From NCBI GenBank assembly GCA_963576785.1, contig OY756140.1, positions 2,976,001 through 3,040,000 of the forward strand: DNA of 64,000 bases. Reading direction: 5' to 3'. The notes below the pieces were generated by a model. It made no database searches. It was not told the DNA's origin and saw only the letters and a program-made list of their open reading frames with translations. This document shows positions 39,574 through 53,927 of the stretch, piece after piece; positions within the stretch are counted from its first letter, which is position 1; each line of letters begins with the position of its first letter. The position numbers were made by a program, and so were the translations under genes. The DNA is from Chlorophyllum brunneum. Its lineage: Eukaryota; Basidiomycota; Agaricomycetes; Agaricales; Agaricaceae.

Positions 39574-42175
39574 CTAGCTGGAGATCCTAAGGCGGCGATG
39601 AAAACTTTGCTTCTGAATCTGGTGATCGAATTCTCGCACCTTTTCGATTAACCTCCTAGCAATAGGATGAAAATAATTCTTTGCTTGGAGGAATTTCTGA
39701 ACGGCGAGGTCCTTGTTCACTTGGAAGATTGCACGAAAAACTGGTCTACAAAACTTCATGCGACCTTTGATCACGCCACTCTCATCATCACCAACAACCC
39801 AGTCTGCCGCCTGAGTCGCAAATTCCTTTGCCGCCGTGCTAGTGGGATCCTGCAAGGCAACCCCATAAAAGCGAAGCCGGATTTCAGCATTCGAGGTCGT
39901 AGAGAAGCCATATAACGACCCAAGGTGAGAGAGTAGGTTTGAAGGCAAAGGAAGATAGGACTGCAATTTCTCCAGGAACACAACTGGATTCTCAATATAA
40001 GTAGTGACTCAACATTTTGAGAGTAAGATCCGTCTACTGACTTATTTGATTTCCATTGAAATCCTGGAGATCCATTTCTTTGAAATCGAGTTGAGATGGA
40101 TCAGTCATAGAACGAGCCGCATCCCAGCGCTTCGCAAGGGCATAAGCTTGCGTCGCCAGGGTTGTGTCAAACTCCAATGTGACTGGTAGCTCAGTACCCT
40201 CGCCATAGAACCAGGCCTGGTCAGAGATATCTAGTAAGATCCCAGTATTTCTAATCACGCCCGAAGACGTACGTTCCAGTTAATGCTATCCAAAGCTTTG
40301 ACTTTATCAGGTTGACCGCTGAAATAGCTGTAGAGGTGCTTCTTCCAGTCTGCAGTGCGGATACTTTTCCCCATGAAGGTTGAGACGTAGTCTTTGATGT
40401 ACGGCAGAAAGACATCTAATCCTCCCAATGTTCGCTCTGGAAAAAGACTTTCAGATATCATTCTATACCAAACGAAATTAATAGACCCACCGATGTAGAG
40501 GAGAAAATTGGCACCCTTCTCATAGGGAACACTGCTATATGCATCGTCTGGATTTTCCCCCTTATCGAACTCAATGACGAGCCTCTGATATTTCGGCCTA
40601 TCCTTATACTCCTCCAGCGCGTCCTTGAGAGCCTGATTTCCGATGAGGTAGGAGAACGCGCGATGCGCCGGTGAGTGAAGGAACTGTTGAAGGACCCGCT
40701 CCATATACGTTGTCCATCCTTCGTTGAGCCAGAAATGAGAGGCCTCTGCGTGCCTTAGGGGCCGTCAGTTTGAATCAATCTACAAGTGTTGGACGTACGT
40801 AACACCATTTCCAAACCAAGAATGCGTGAGTTCGTGAACGACTACATCAACCAGAGTACGGTCGCCAGTCAAGAGGGCTAGATACGAAGGTAAGGACTGA
40901 GACGTAGATCGTGGGTAAGAGGAAAGGCTGACTAGGGGTGAGGAAACTTAAGCACGCATTCTCCTGTTGATAAATTCAATTCCAACCCAAAGACAACGCT
41001 TCATTGGACTACTAACCATACCACCATACGGGAAAGAAGGAGGCAAGACAAGAAGATCATACACTCCAAAGCTGTACGGTGTAACGATACTTTCCTCTTT
41101 TGCTAGGAATCTCGTTGTATCCTTGCTGAACTCCCAATACGCGGCATCCATAAGCTCGGGTTCCGTCCAGATACCGCTCGTCCATGTCTTTCCCTCAACA
41201 AGAGGAAAAGGACGGAAGTGAATGTTGCCCGCGGCAATCGCGATAAGATAAGATGCGATAGGGACGGGCTAGAGTCTTGTATAAGTCCGTAGTAACTACC
41301 CCACAGGGTTATAACATTTACCTGATCGTAGGAGTATATTACTTCATCTTGACCGATGACCCTGCCACCATGCGGAGGGCCATTTGCCGGAGGTGAAATC
41401 CGGATGGCGGAAAGAAGTGCGGGAAGTATGGATCTGACCTTGGCGGAATATGTCTAGGGAGTTGTTAACGGCGTGTTTGGGTCATATTGATAACTCATAC
41501 AATCTTTACAGAAGGGCTGTCTAATATCAATGTAATATCAGCGTTTGTGTTAGAATGCATCAAGACTTCATTAATAATTAGAATACCTTGCAATGGCGCG
41601 AGGGCCCTCGAGTAGATCGGTTGACACTGACTGAAGAGATATGGGAATCGTTTTCCCTGTGTTTGCCTAAGATGGTCCATGACTTCGGCTCTTCCTGTCT
41701 TTCCGCGATGCTTACTCTTTCTCAAGCCACTGGAGAGCTATGCTATTGGGAGATGTTTTGTATTGGATTCTGACTTGAATTTTCGTGCCCCTAGGCAACC
41801 CCGACGGTAATGAAACATGAAGCGCAGCTCCCATGACTTCGTGTTTTGGTTTGAGATCGAACTAGGGAAAATCGGTTGGGTGCCCTGTGAAGTAGCACCA
41901 AACATACAGTCGTTACTTTCCCCTCGATAGAAGTGCTCTCTATATCTAAGTCGTTCGTATCAAATCTGGTCGATATGGTCAGCAACGGTGATGAAAATCA
42001 GACCCCCAAAGAGCGATATGAAGACAAACACGACTTCATAGACACTATCTCCTTTGATGATCAGGTGGTGAATAGCAGCTCCTTGAATAGTACGAGTCTG
42101 AAAGTCAAGCTTCCAATCGAATTCAACATGTTCCGTTGCGACCTGATCGTAATTGGACTGGGTTGTTGGGTCCAT
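39574..42175 (-). CDS. LTA4H: Leukotriene-A4-hydrolase-type aminopeptidase (M1 family)
   Basis: Minus strand, multi-exon, starting MDPTTQSNYDQVATEHVEFD at 42175. Key parts seen: the substrate motif FPYGGM joined by splicing to ENACLSFLTPS; the zinc site DVVVHELTHSWFGNG (HELTH at about 40822-40836); and, after an intron, HAEASHFWLNEGWTTYMERV, so that the third ligand Glu is 18 residues from HExxH, as in M1. The C-terminal helical domain characteristic of LTA4H/Lap2 is present (WFYGEGTELP, then VVFLEKLQSYLP to RRLRISS). Yeast Lap2 is an aminopeptidase with epoxide hydrolase activity; cytosolic. Not every exon border was fixed. Start and stop are both in good contexts. Confidence 0.9.
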
Positions 42176-42451
42176 GCTCGAATCGAGGGGGGTTCAGAGG
42201 ACGATATCTAATCGCGGTGATCACTACGTTGTGCGAGGTCTGTATCTTTTATGGGTCGTACTTCTGCTTACTGATCTAGTCCCGTGATAATTGAAGGCCC
42301 TTTCGTGGCTCAAAAGTAAATTTCAGTGTTAAAATATCACATCGTAGGTAGATCATATCGGGACAAAAGTCGTAATTCGGCTACTTCATATCCTCTCACA
42401 TGTTCTTCTGTTCCGATGAAGTACTGTGTTTCATTTCCTTCAGTAAAAATT

Positions 42452-44457
42452 TCACTCAAAGTGATTTCGAACGTACGGAGTATCATCCACGGAATCTGTC
42501 TGATCAGTGACACGCAAGTGAATCATCGGCAATGCGAAGATGAGACCTGCAATGAGTAGAACCCAGGTGGACAAAAATATATTCATGAACCTGGCGAAAA
42601 AAACATTAGTTTAGGGTCGGACAGTGATTAGACAGAGAGGGCGAACGGGATTTTGAGGGCATCTGCACGCCAGACGCCCGCAGCTCCTGCAGATTGGATC
42701 GATTTATCTAATGTGCTAAGTATTAGCACTGCAATAGAGTGTCTACAAAGCACTCACAAAGTCCGGTGAAGTATGCAAGCTTTGCGGGATCGTTTGACAT
42801 AGCACCCATAATCCAGTAAGATGTGATCTGCCAAGTGGCGTCCAGAATACCACAGAAGGCGTATAAGAATATTCTTCCGACGAATGGCGGGTCGTGGATA
42901 TCCATCTTATTGGCTTCTGGAGGAATAGATTCCCGGGTATAATTCCTATACAAGAATCCTAGTCACGATTTACGTATTTGACTGGACCTGTAATTGTACT
43001 GACCTCTGGTAGAAGTAGGCCCATATATGGACACCCCACACCATGGCGAACAGAACACCCCAGCCCGTGAAGGCACGCACTCTTCGACGAATGCCTTTTC
43101 GGTCAAGAATAAGCCCGATGAACAGTGACCCGACGATCTGCGATAGCCAGTATATGAAGTTGTTGAGGGAACGTGCTCTGATGTTGAAAATAGCGCCATT
43201 GTAGTCATTAAATTCTAAAGTCCCAGGCATCAGAATGAAATCAAAATTACGCAAGACTGAGGGCATACGCCAGGTATAGAACCAGTTTGAGGCAAAAAAC
43301 ATAGGGAAGAGCATTAGGATAAGCGGATCCGTCTTGATGGCAAGCGCGAGGCCAATAAATTCTTTCTTCCAGGTTGGCTGGCGATGTGTAGTAACTTTCG
43401 TCCCGTCTGTCCTGATCATTTTATTCGGGTCTGCCATGAAAAGGGGAATCATCACTCCGATGAGGGTAAGGACTAAGAAACCGATCTTTGATAGCCTTCC
43501 TTAGCAGTCGAAATCGAGATGGCTCCAGAAACTCACATAGGTCCCATTCCCAACTATCGAAAATATTTCGAGGTGAGAATGAGTGTCGCGTACCCTTGAT
43601 CTCGGAAGGGAGCTCACCTGAGTTGGCCTAAAATAAATGGCTTCAGTGCAAGCGCCGTTATGTTAAGCCGAGACGCACCGTCGAGTGGAAATTGGCTCCA
43701 AAGGATACCGCTGCCCCGACCACTCCACCCAAATTAAAGATTGACCAAAAGATACTGATGAAGCGTCCCTTCTGACTCTCTGTGGGATATGCCAACATGA
43801 GGGAACCCTGTGCGGTCCAAAGTAGACCAGCACAAATTCCAAGAATAGCACCAGCCGCAATAACAAAGCCACCAGCATTGGGGTGAATATTCATGGCCCT
43901 AGAAATATACTGAACCAGAGTGGCTTAGGAACAGCGTGTCACACCCACAAGTAAGAACCAATATACAGCGCATAGCCAACACTTCCAATGAGTAAAGTTA
44001 GCCTAGAGCCAAGGACGTTGTTGATAGATCTAGGGGGTTGGTATAGAGGACTCAGTCTCTTTCCCGTAAGGTGTAAGGCGAAACAAACCCTGCAAAGAAT
44101 GCGAAAAATGCGAACGTCGCATACAGTGCCGCATTCGCATTTGCGCTTGTTGCGGAATCAACCTGACCACCCGCTCCCAGCCCATTCAGAGCATTGAAAA
44201 GACCTGACACAAGAGTTCAAATACGTCATGTTACGCGACTTGAAAGTAATCATGCCTGGGCACATGAAACAGACGAAACCAAGCATAGTCACCTGCCATG
44301 CCACATAACTTCGATATCGTCAACGGAAAAATGCTTAAAAACGAACCTGCGTTACTGGGTGATAATACAACCCCTTTAAACCGGTGGGACGTTCATAGTA
44401 CAGTTGAGACCGGCTTTCACTCATGTCGGTACCATCGCCTTTCTCCTTGTCAGTCAT
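42452..44457 (-). CDS. UNC93-like major-facilitator transporter, copy 2
   Basis: Minus strand, multi-exon. It starts MTDKEKGDGTDMSESRS and, after YERPTGLKGLYYHPVTQ and an intron, enters the first membrane span VTMLGFVCFMCPG. Later spans are visible in GFVIAAGAILGICAGLLWTA, FFASNWFYTW, RSLNNFIYWLSQIVGSLF and FLYAFCGILDATWQITSYW. SNDPAKLAYFTG and a last span in MNIFLSTWVLLIAGLIFA follow, ending at the stop at 42452. The order and motifs match fungal UNC93-like proteins (MFS, 10-12 spans). The substrate is unknown. It is a tandem paralogue of the gene at 45238-47284, which has the same intron placement in the segments I compared. Confidence 0.88.
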
Positions 44458-45237
44458 ATTGGATCGGAAGTGGAGGGACGACTTGGATCGGGTTCAGTTC
44501 AAGAGGGAGGGAGGACCGCAAGGTACGGCACAGGCCTTTGAACCCTTCCATTTAAGTAGTCCAAGGTCAGGTCCGGTTGATTAAGAACGAAGCTCAAAGC
44601 CCGTCTGCCGCACGTTACGCCATCAGCCTCTGGTAGGCGATCTACTGCCGGTCACAAACCTTCTGAGACCGACTATCTTGATCCCGACTGTCCGGAGTGG
44701 ATATAGCATGGGGATGCTTCGCTAACGAAGGACGCACGCATGTCAATTTGAACTCTGAACTTCGATCCATGTGGGGAACTTGAGAAATTCGCAAGGGGTG
44801 GTGGAATTGATGAACTTGATACCCCCAAGTTTGAAACAAACGGAATGCATCAGTGCATACACGCGCTCGGATCACTCTCCCCATCTGTGTAGTGTGCGGC
44901 ATGGGGTCCCTGTACATGACAAGGTAGGTAGGTCTTGAATTGGGGACTTTAGGGAAACACAGCATGAGCCTGTCATCATCGCCCATGCATGCTAAGTATC
45001 ATTGGTTGGTTCTATTCAGATAGCGATCTAGTCCACGGGGTTTGGCATGCGTTTTCGGATTCCGGCTTGAATCTTAGAATCCCAAACTGGCGTTTAGTCC
45101 ATGGTCTTAGAGCCTGTTCAAGTTCATACAGTCCACGAGGCTAATATACACCCAACAGTTTCATCAGAGTAACTCGTAAGCCAAATTTCGTGAAATTACT
45201 AGTATAGTGTCAGTAGGAGTCCGTAGCGAGTGCCCGA
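44458..45237. other. Spacer between the tandem UNC93-like genes
   Basis: No ORF of note. It should hold the 3' UTR of copy 1 and the promoter of copy 2. Confidence 0.4.
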
Positions 45238-47284
45238 TCAATCCTTTCTTTCATTGTCAGTGCTTGTTCGGGCCCTGAAAAGGATATTCAGACTCAAATC
45301 AGCAATATATATGAGCGGAACATACAAGGTAGTGATTTCGGGATCCGTGTGATTTGTAACACGCATAAAAATGACGGGAAATGCAAAGATCAAGCCAGCA
45401 GCAAGGAGAACCCAGGTTGAAATAAACAAGTTCATGTACCTGTGATGGTATCTCAGAAAACTGTACAGCTGTATTGGGGAATGGGGGGAATGCCTTACGG
45501 GATTTTGATAGCATCTGCGCGCCAGGTACCAGCTGCTCCAGCCGATTGAATTGATTTGTCTGTAAGTTTGTAATCAGGCAAATTGCAGACGTTTATGAGT
45601 GGGGGGGACGTACAAAAACCAGTAAAATATGCTAGTTTCGCCGGATCATTGGACATGGCCCCCAAGAGCCAATAGACGGCCGTCTGCCACATGGCGTCAA
45701 GTAAGCCACAGAAAATATATAGCATGACCCGTCCCCCATAGCGGCGGTCAAATATGTCCATCTTGTTGGTGTCTGAAGGCACGGATTCTCTGGTATAATG
45801 TCTGGTTGTCGTGTTGTCAGCTAGGTCATGACAGGTGGGGACGAAAATGACGAACTTTTGGTAGAAGTATGCCCATATATGAACCGCAAACACCATAATT
45901 AAAAGAATGATCCATCCAGTGAATGCGCGGAAGCGACGGGTGAGCCTCTTTTGGTCAAGAACGAAACCAATAGAGAGTGAACCCATAATCTGTGCCAACC
46001 AATATACAAGGTTATTGAGGGAACGTGCACGAATGTTGAACAGGGCGTTATTGTATTCGTTGAACTCTACGCGGCTGGTAAATCACAGGCTTTTCAGTCG
46101 GAGATTATGGTAGACTCACGCCATGCGTAGAACCAGTTAGAAGCCAGGAACATGGGGAATAATAGAAGAACATAGGGATCGCTTTTGAGGGTGACCCAAA
46201 GCCCGAAGATCTCTGATTTCCAGGATGGGTGACGAGGAGTTGTAACGCGTGTACCATCAAAACGAATGATCTTTGAGGGTTCAGCCATAAGGAAAGGGAT
46301 AGCGACCCCAATCAATGTCAAAACGAGAAAACCAATCTACGACCCGTATCTCATGAGTATTCTAGTCCATCCATTACAAGCCATAAACTTACATAGGTTC
46401 CATTGCCAACTATACGCCAATCATGGTGAAGTTCAGCTTGGTCCTACACCCAAGGTAATCAAGACGTACCCGAATTAGCCTGGAAAGGAGGATAAACTTA
46501 GTACATGAGTTACCTAAGTGCACCACCACCACATACTTTCGAATGGAAGTTTTGTCCCAAAGCAACAGAGGCGCCGACTACCGCGCCGAGATTGAAGATG
46601 GCCCAGAAAATGCCGATAAATACACCCTTTTGGCTTTCCGTGGGGTATGAAAGCATCAATGAACCTTGTGCGGTCCATAGCAAACCAGCGCAGAGGCCAA
46701 GAATAGCTCCAGCCGCAATGACGAAGCCACCTGCGTTGGGATGGATGTTGATTGCCCTAGTGGTCGCTGAGAGTTTTATGTGCGCCCCCGGCGAATTGGA
46801 CTTACAGAAAAGACCCTATATACAAAGGGTATCCCGCGCTACCCAGCAAGAGAGTCCAGCGTGGGCCTAGCTTGTTGTTGACGGACCTTAGCAGCTGTAA
46901 GACAGTGTCATGTGGTGGGTGAAAGCGGGTGCTTACCCAGAGAAAAATGCACCCGCAGCAAAAGTGGCGTAGAGAGCGGAATTTGCATTAGCGCTTATCG
47001 CCGTATCAATTTGTCCTCCTCCACCAAGACCATTCAGAGCGTTGAAAAGGCCTGGGCCAAGATCAACGCCAGGTAGCCAGTGTGAAAGGGGAGCACTTAC
47101 CAGGGCACATGAAGCAGACAAATCCAAGCATAACAACTTGTGTCATCGGATTATAATAGAGGCCCTTGAGGCCTTTTGGCCTCTCGAAGATTGGCACGGA
47201 GCCCTCCTCGCTGGAATCGAGTTGGGATGACTTCTCCATTTCGGCCATAGTTGTAGGGGTAGAGAGAGCGATGTCTTCAGACAT
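45238..47284 (-). CDS. UNC93-like major-facilitator transporter, copy 1
   Basis: Minus strand, multi-exon, starting MSEDIALSTPTTMAEMEKSS at 47284 with a 50-residue acidic cytosolic N-terminus. ERPKGLKGLYYNPMTQVVML leads into span 1. FNALNGLGGGGQIDTAISAN and ALYATFAAGAFFSG form the conserved spans 2-3 of the family. RSLNNLVYWLAQIMGSLSIG is the first half of a later helix pair, followed by GFVLDQKRLTRR and FTGWIILLIMVFAVHIWAYF. The last helix is MNLFISTWVLLAAGLIFAFP, and a final intron leads to ARTSTDNERKD and the stop at 45238. It is probably a plasma-membrane or vacuolar transporter; substrate unknown. Confidence 0.88.
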
Positions 47285-48312
47285 TTAGCGAGATCCACCA
47301 CGGTATTATATGGCGGGCGAACAATATTTTTAGACTCAGTGTACACCTGGCTTCTTGGAGAAGAGCCGCTGCCGAGAATTGGTTGGCCAACCATTCCGTC
47401 CGACCTACTAGGGCAAAAGGGGGAAATCATGCGAGTCCACATGCTCCAGCTCCGGTGTTGTCGCCCCGGTCATTAAGCCGCACACCATATACTCATCCTG
47501 CTTGGAATGGATGGAGCTTTGACTCTGACGGCCAGTCTCCCAGACTGTGGGGCAGCTATGAAACGGAGTTAGAATGGGGATCTTCGTTTAATGCGCTTTT
47601 TCCACGAATTCAGGTGATGAACGTCCTGGGAATTTTTGATTGAAGCACATGGACATACTGACCCAGTGACTTTGCAAGCCCATGCCATCAAAGGCAAACG
47701 GAGCTGTATCCAAAAATAGGATGAGGGTGACAGCGAGGCCACGATATGTGGGTTCCCATCCAGGAACTACGTCCTCGAGGAGCATAGCCCTTCTGTTCCA
47801 TAACTATGTTTAATTTACAGCGAAGGGGATCAAAATCCGCATCTTTTCACCTGGCCAGCACAACATCCTCGAGTTGACCTGCCCATGTGACAGCACCGAA
47901 ACCGCGATATTTAAGGTACCTGTCGAAACATTGGCACATGCGTCAGTGCCTACCATAGCCCAGACCTGCGACGTTCAAGTACGTTCGTAGTTACAGCCGA
48001 GTGTACAAGGTTGCGGGTCATAGACAACTTCGCAAGGGGACGAGAACCTATGCTCTCACGCCTTCTTTCTGGGTGATCGATGCGGTTGTTACCAGCCAAC
48101 TCCGATGGGAACAGAACTGGTGATTCGCATAGCAAAAGCACGTGGCCAGAAACCAGCATACGGTAAACTACCAAACGCGAAGATGCAAGTATTACAAAAG
48201 GGCAAGTTTATAAACCGTGAAAAGAAGTAAAGCGTCTACACAGGCGAGAAGAGGATTCAACTCCCGAAAGGAGAAGGCGGGCGCAAGTGGGGCAGCACCA
48301 AAGACAAGACCT
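47285..48312. other. Intergenic region
   Basis: Short ORFs at 47383-47643 (+) and 47588-47785 (-) show no domain. The region lies upstream of the UNC93-like genes and downstream of YOP1. Nothing recognised. Confidence 0.4.
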
Positions 48313-48971
48313 TTACTCTTGGTGAGCATCCGCAGTCGTCGTGGTAGGAGCGACGACACGAGACTGGCTACTGATATTGGATAGAATGGGCTTGAGGACA
48401 GTGAAGTAAGTAGTTTGAGCACCCTAAAAGCGTGGAAGTGTGAATGGAGGGTAGGCGTGCAACCCTTGAAATTAAAATTACTGACGCGGAAGGCAGGCAG
48501 CTGCAGCCAAACAATGAAAATTGTCTTGAAGGCGTAGTACCAGGGGAGATAATAGAGAACAAGGCGGATGGCGAAACTCTCGAGAAAGTTGAAGAAACCA
48601 AAGACGACCCAGTAGGTCAGCCATTGGACGTCGTCATGAGGAGATGGTGTTTCGAGGGCCTTGAAGGACAAATAGGCAGGGAGACCCCAACCAACGAGAT
48701 TCGAGATGGGGGCGGCGAGAGGGTTGATAGTGTGAAGAACGGCGATAATGAAGAGGGCACCAAGGACAGCGTAAGTCTTGGGAATTTGAGTACGTTGTTC
48801 GAGATTGATGAGAATGGGGTACTTGGAGAGCTGTGGCAGTGGATTAGAAAATGGGAGTTTACGGAAGAGAAAGAGACGTGCCTCCTTGTCGAGTTGGTTG
48901 ACGTGGTACTGGGCCTTGTTTTGGACCTGGACGAAGACAGGGTGCTGCTGGATCTTCTGAGCGGCAGACAT
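48313..48971 (-). CDS. YOP1: ER membrane-shaping protein Yop1 (TB2/DP1/HVA22, REEP)
   Basis: Minus-strand exons 48971..48882, 48830..48486 and 48423..48313 give 181 aa, the usual Yop1 length. After HVNQLDKE/LSKYPILINLEQRT and IPKTYAVLG come two hairpin regions: LFIIAVLHTINPLAAPISNL with GLPAYLSFKALETPSPHDD, then WLTYWVVFGFFNFLE and LVLYYLPWYYAFKTIFIVWL. GAQTTYFTVLKPIL is the amphipathic C-terminal helix. It curves tubular ER with reticulons (family knowledge). The first intron (48831-48881) would be GC-AG and its 51 nt are also open in frame; I favour splicing because it restores the DKELSKYP junction seen in other Yop1 proteins. It is divergent from OST5, 125 bp apart. Confidence 0.93.
48831..48881 (-). 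other. Putative GC-AG intron in YOP1
   Basis: 51 nt with donor GAG/GCACGT and acceptor CCACAG. It has no stop and a length divisible by three, so retention would insert 17 residues rather than break the protein. Comparison with known Yop1 proteins supports removal. Confidence 0.6.
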
Positions 48972-49096
48972 GGTGGTTGGGATGGGAGGAGGAGTTGCTA
49001 GGAGGGCTTATGTTTGTGCTTGCACGTGTTTGTCTCAGTTGGTGTGTGACGTCTTGTGGAATGCACTGCTGGCGTGGCAGCGTCATTTGTTCCACG

Positions 49097-49443
49097 ATGG
49101 CAGACTACCAGGACGCAAAGGTATCTCGTTCATTGTCCAGTCAGCACTCCGTACTCACCGTCCCAGCGAGCCTTTCACGCACTGCCCTCCTTTGCCCCAC
49201 TCGTCCCGACTGCCGCACTCCCATACCTCGCCCTCGTCCTTCTCGCCTCCACCTTTGGCCTTGCTTTCTACTTTACAACGTACGCCTCAACCCTTCCTCC
49301 TATCTTCCTTCTCCCTAACCACATCTTCCAGGTTGCCAAAACACTCCCTTCCCTTCCGCGAGCTCGCGGTTGCATCTACTGCCAGTCTTCTCGGAGGCTT
49401 TGGCATAGTCGCTCTATTTTGCAGTGTGGGCGTCTATGTCTAA
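49097..49443 (+). CDS. OST5: Oligosaccharyltransferase subunit Ost5 (TMEM258 homologue)
   Basis: Exons 49097..49120, 49167..49279 and 49332..49443 give 82 aa. The short N-terminus MADYQDAKRAFHALPSFAPL leads into membrane helix 1 (ALPYLALVLLASTFGLAFYF), then a basic turn KHSLPFRELAVAS and helix 2 ending CSVGVYV. The two-helix hairpin, length of about 80 and terminal VGVYV match Ost5/TMEM258. It is part of the ER oligosaccharyltransferase, which N-glycosylates nascent proteins. The three exons are too short to be obvious as single ORFs. The stop is 35 bp from the convergent RPA12 stop. Confidence 0.88.
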
Positions 49444-49478
49444 TTAATATGTACCCCCATGCCCAGGCCTCCGTCTCA

Positions 49479-50117
49479 TTAGTTATTGACACGCCATCCA
49501 TGCTTGCACGATGCGCACTTGTCGCGAGTCAGCACATGAACACCCAGCATTATCAAATCCTACCGTATAGAAGATCGTCGATCCCTCGTCTGCACTTCGC
49601 AGCTAACTCCCGAGTCAACGTCTGCCCCATCTGTATTAGTACTGATCCGCGCACCTGCATCTCCTTCGAATATGCTTCCATGTGACTGCAGGCTGGACAT
49701 TTTTCTGATACCTGTCTCTCCCATCAGCAGCAGTCAACAAGAACGGCCTCATGCAGCCCACCAATGTCCCCTGGTCGCCTTTTTCATGCAATTTGGTTTG
49801 CGTTTTCCTCTTTTGCCTCAATGCAGAAGGAAACGCGTCCGGGTGCGATCGTGTCGTGATAACGATATTGTCATATGCTAGTTAGTGTGCTCAGGATGCT
49901 TGATCCGTCATGAATACATCCGCAACCCACAATTGGCTAGTTCCTCGTGGTGACACTGCTCGCATGATACCTTGTCTTCACCATCTTTGGGTTGGTCGAG
50001 CAGTGTGCCGCACTCAGGACAAAAAAGGAGAGATCCTGGTCCGGGCAATTTCAGAAAATTTAGGAGCACGTCCTTAAGTCGACAGCTACACTGACCTATT
50101 TTGTGCGCAGAAGCCAT
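49479..50117 (-). CDS. RPA12: RNA polymerase I subunit Rpa12
   Basis: Six small exons on the minus strand, 50117..50096, 50035..49931, 49877..49762, 49711..49655, 49602..49564 and 49517..49479, give 125 aa, the same length as yeast Rpa12. The first zinc ribbon is SLLFCPECGTLLD with CEQCHH. The linker holds SHPDAFPSALRQKRKTQTK. The second, TFIIS-like ribbon is EKCPACSHMEAY, LRSADEGSTIFYT with the catalytic Asp-Glu pair, then CASCKHGWRVNN. That ribbon enters the Pol I active site for RNA cleavage and termination (family knowledge). Intron 2 has an ACTAAC branch site just before its acceptor. Confidence 0.93.
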
Positions 50118-50820
50118 CGGGAAGAAAGGAATATTGCCAAAGCACTCCAGAAGTTGTAAGTTGTCAGAAGATTGAGAATATATCACGTGATCAGTGGGGT
50201 CCCTCTCCCACGCCCCGACAATTAAAAAGGAACAATAAAACCTCAACGGAACCCACCAACTCATTCTGAATTCACCAACCCAGGTAAAGGCAACCGAGTC
50301 CCATGAACTTATCTTGGTTTGAACTGCACTTTCCTCCTCCAATCTCGGTCATTCTGGATTTTGATCACCCCGATTGAGATCATGTAACCCGAAACAAATA
50401 CAAGGACATCCTTTTCCATAATCATAACAGTCGCTTATGGCTCTTTTTCTCGGGATTTCAGGCTACCATGCTACTAAGCTTTCTCCTTGTTCCGTTCTTG
50501 GCAGTCCTTTTGAGAACAATTGACTGGGAACCTGACCAAACTGTTGATGTTCAAGTTCTATTGTTTTCGCTGGATCTGTTGGCTTTGTGGGTCCCGGTTT
50601 TGAAAATATAAAAAGTTCCCCACTTGATGTTGAGGCCTCAGACACGTCCTTTACTGTGTTCCACCCAGCTCCGGTTTGCTGCAGCTCCGCCTCCTCTCTT
50701 TTCCCCTCACGCTGTGCGTGTATTTTCTCCCTCGTCGACGACTATCAGCACTCTCAAGTTACCCCTCCGCCTAACGACCATCCCGTTTGAACTCCTTTCA
50801 CGTCCTTTCAATCATTTAAT
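50118..50820. other. Intergenic region between RPA12 and the next gene
   Basis: Divergent promoter region. CT-rich leader sequence with no supported ORF precedes the ATG at 50821. Confidence 0.4.
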
Positions 50821-51604
50821 ATGTTGTCCGATCCCCGTTTCGCTCAGATCGTCTACACCCTTCGAGTTGCCGATGCCCATTGCTTTGCCGAAGCTCGTAG
50901 CTGCCGTGCCACATACAGACCTAGCTACCACGCTAAGGGGCGCTCTATCAAGCTTGGCCTAAGGGTCGACACTGGCAAGGCCGCCAGGCTACCCACCAAC
51001 GCAGTCTCCACAAAGCCTTATCCCCAAATCGTGCAGACGTACAGCCCGATTGTCGAGTCTAACGCCTATGTCGCGACTACTACCACTTGGGTCGCCGGTC
51101 CTACTGCAAGCGATTTGCTCAACATGAATGCAACCCTCACCGAGTATCTCACAAGGACCGACCAACTCACTCAGGACGACGGCTGTTACAAACAGCCGTA
51201 TCCTACTGCCTATAAGATCCACGCTACTGCTTTGAGACCACAACCTGATGTTCCTTCGGACGCTGTCTCTTATCAGAGTGTTTTTTGCACTCAGTCTACG
51301 AACACATCTGCATCTAGCAGCACGCTTACTACCCCGGTTTGTCCTTGTTCCCTTGGGCCGTTTGCTCTCGTCTAATGCGATAATCATAGGAGGAGGACCG
51401 GATGGAAGCACCCCTCAAAATTCGCATCAACTATAAGCGTAAATCTTGCGATGTAGAGGACAACAGCATTTGTTATGTAGAGAAACGACCAAAGGTATCA
51501 TATTCTTCTCTTCGTGAAACCGCTTGCTGATTTGACCTCAGTATGGAAGAAAGAACTGGATCAACGCTTTCCGCCTGGACGATGTTCAGCTACAGGAGAT
51601 TTGA
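50821..51604 (+). CDS. Hypothetical protein, Thr/Ser-rich
   Basis: Exons 50821..51336, 51390..51494 and 51542..51604 close in frame to 227 aa. I recognise no domain. The first exon has a basic start (YHAKGRSIKLGLRV) and a Thr/Ser/Tyr-rich middle. The second has KIRINYKRKSCDVEDNS, and the protein ends WINAFRLDDVQLQEI. There is no signal peptide or membrane span. The introns are clean, and the polypyrimidine leader before the ATG resembles that of a well-expressed fungal gene. The function cannot be inferred. Confidence 0.6.
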
Positions 51605-51842
51605 GCACCACGTCCTCTTCTCACTCGGTTGATGACCGTGGACGGTTTTGTTTTCGTTATTTGCGATATCATCATGTCATTAGGACCTGTCCTTTCATTC
51701 CACTAGCTTATTTAGGTTTAATATTTAATGTTTGTTGTTCAGGCACAACATGCGTCTTGTAGTAATATCATATATAGGTCGGACGTTGACGTCGGTTATT
51801 ACGATTGTACAACACACGGAAAATAGAATTAAGGTGGTCATA

Positions 51843-53744
<1,902 letters not shown>

Positions 53745-53927
53745 TCCTGCTATCGGAGGGAGAGTTGCAAAAATGCGTGAGAGGACTGGGAGAAAGCTAG
53801 CGTTGAGCTTTCAAGAATAGGATAATTTGTTAAAGGCCAAGATGAACAGGGTTGACCATTTACGCGCACGTGACCAGGCATGGTTCCGAACGCGTCTGAC
53901 GTTTATTCCTTCTTCCCCTCATCGTAC
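53745..53927. promoter_or_regulatory. Divergent promoter of DBF2 and SPC25 with an MCB-like site
   Basis: 183 bp between two start codons. It holds ACGCGT at 53890-53895, the MluI cell-cycle box bound by MBF in fungi, and CACGTG near 53868. Both genes act in mitosis, so shared cell-cycle control is plausible, but a single hexamer is weak evidence. Confidence 0.4.

Noticed and set aside
49056..49685. 209-codon plus ORF across OST5 and RPA12
   Set aside because: It ignores clear splice sites that yield Ost5 and, on the other strand, Rpa12.
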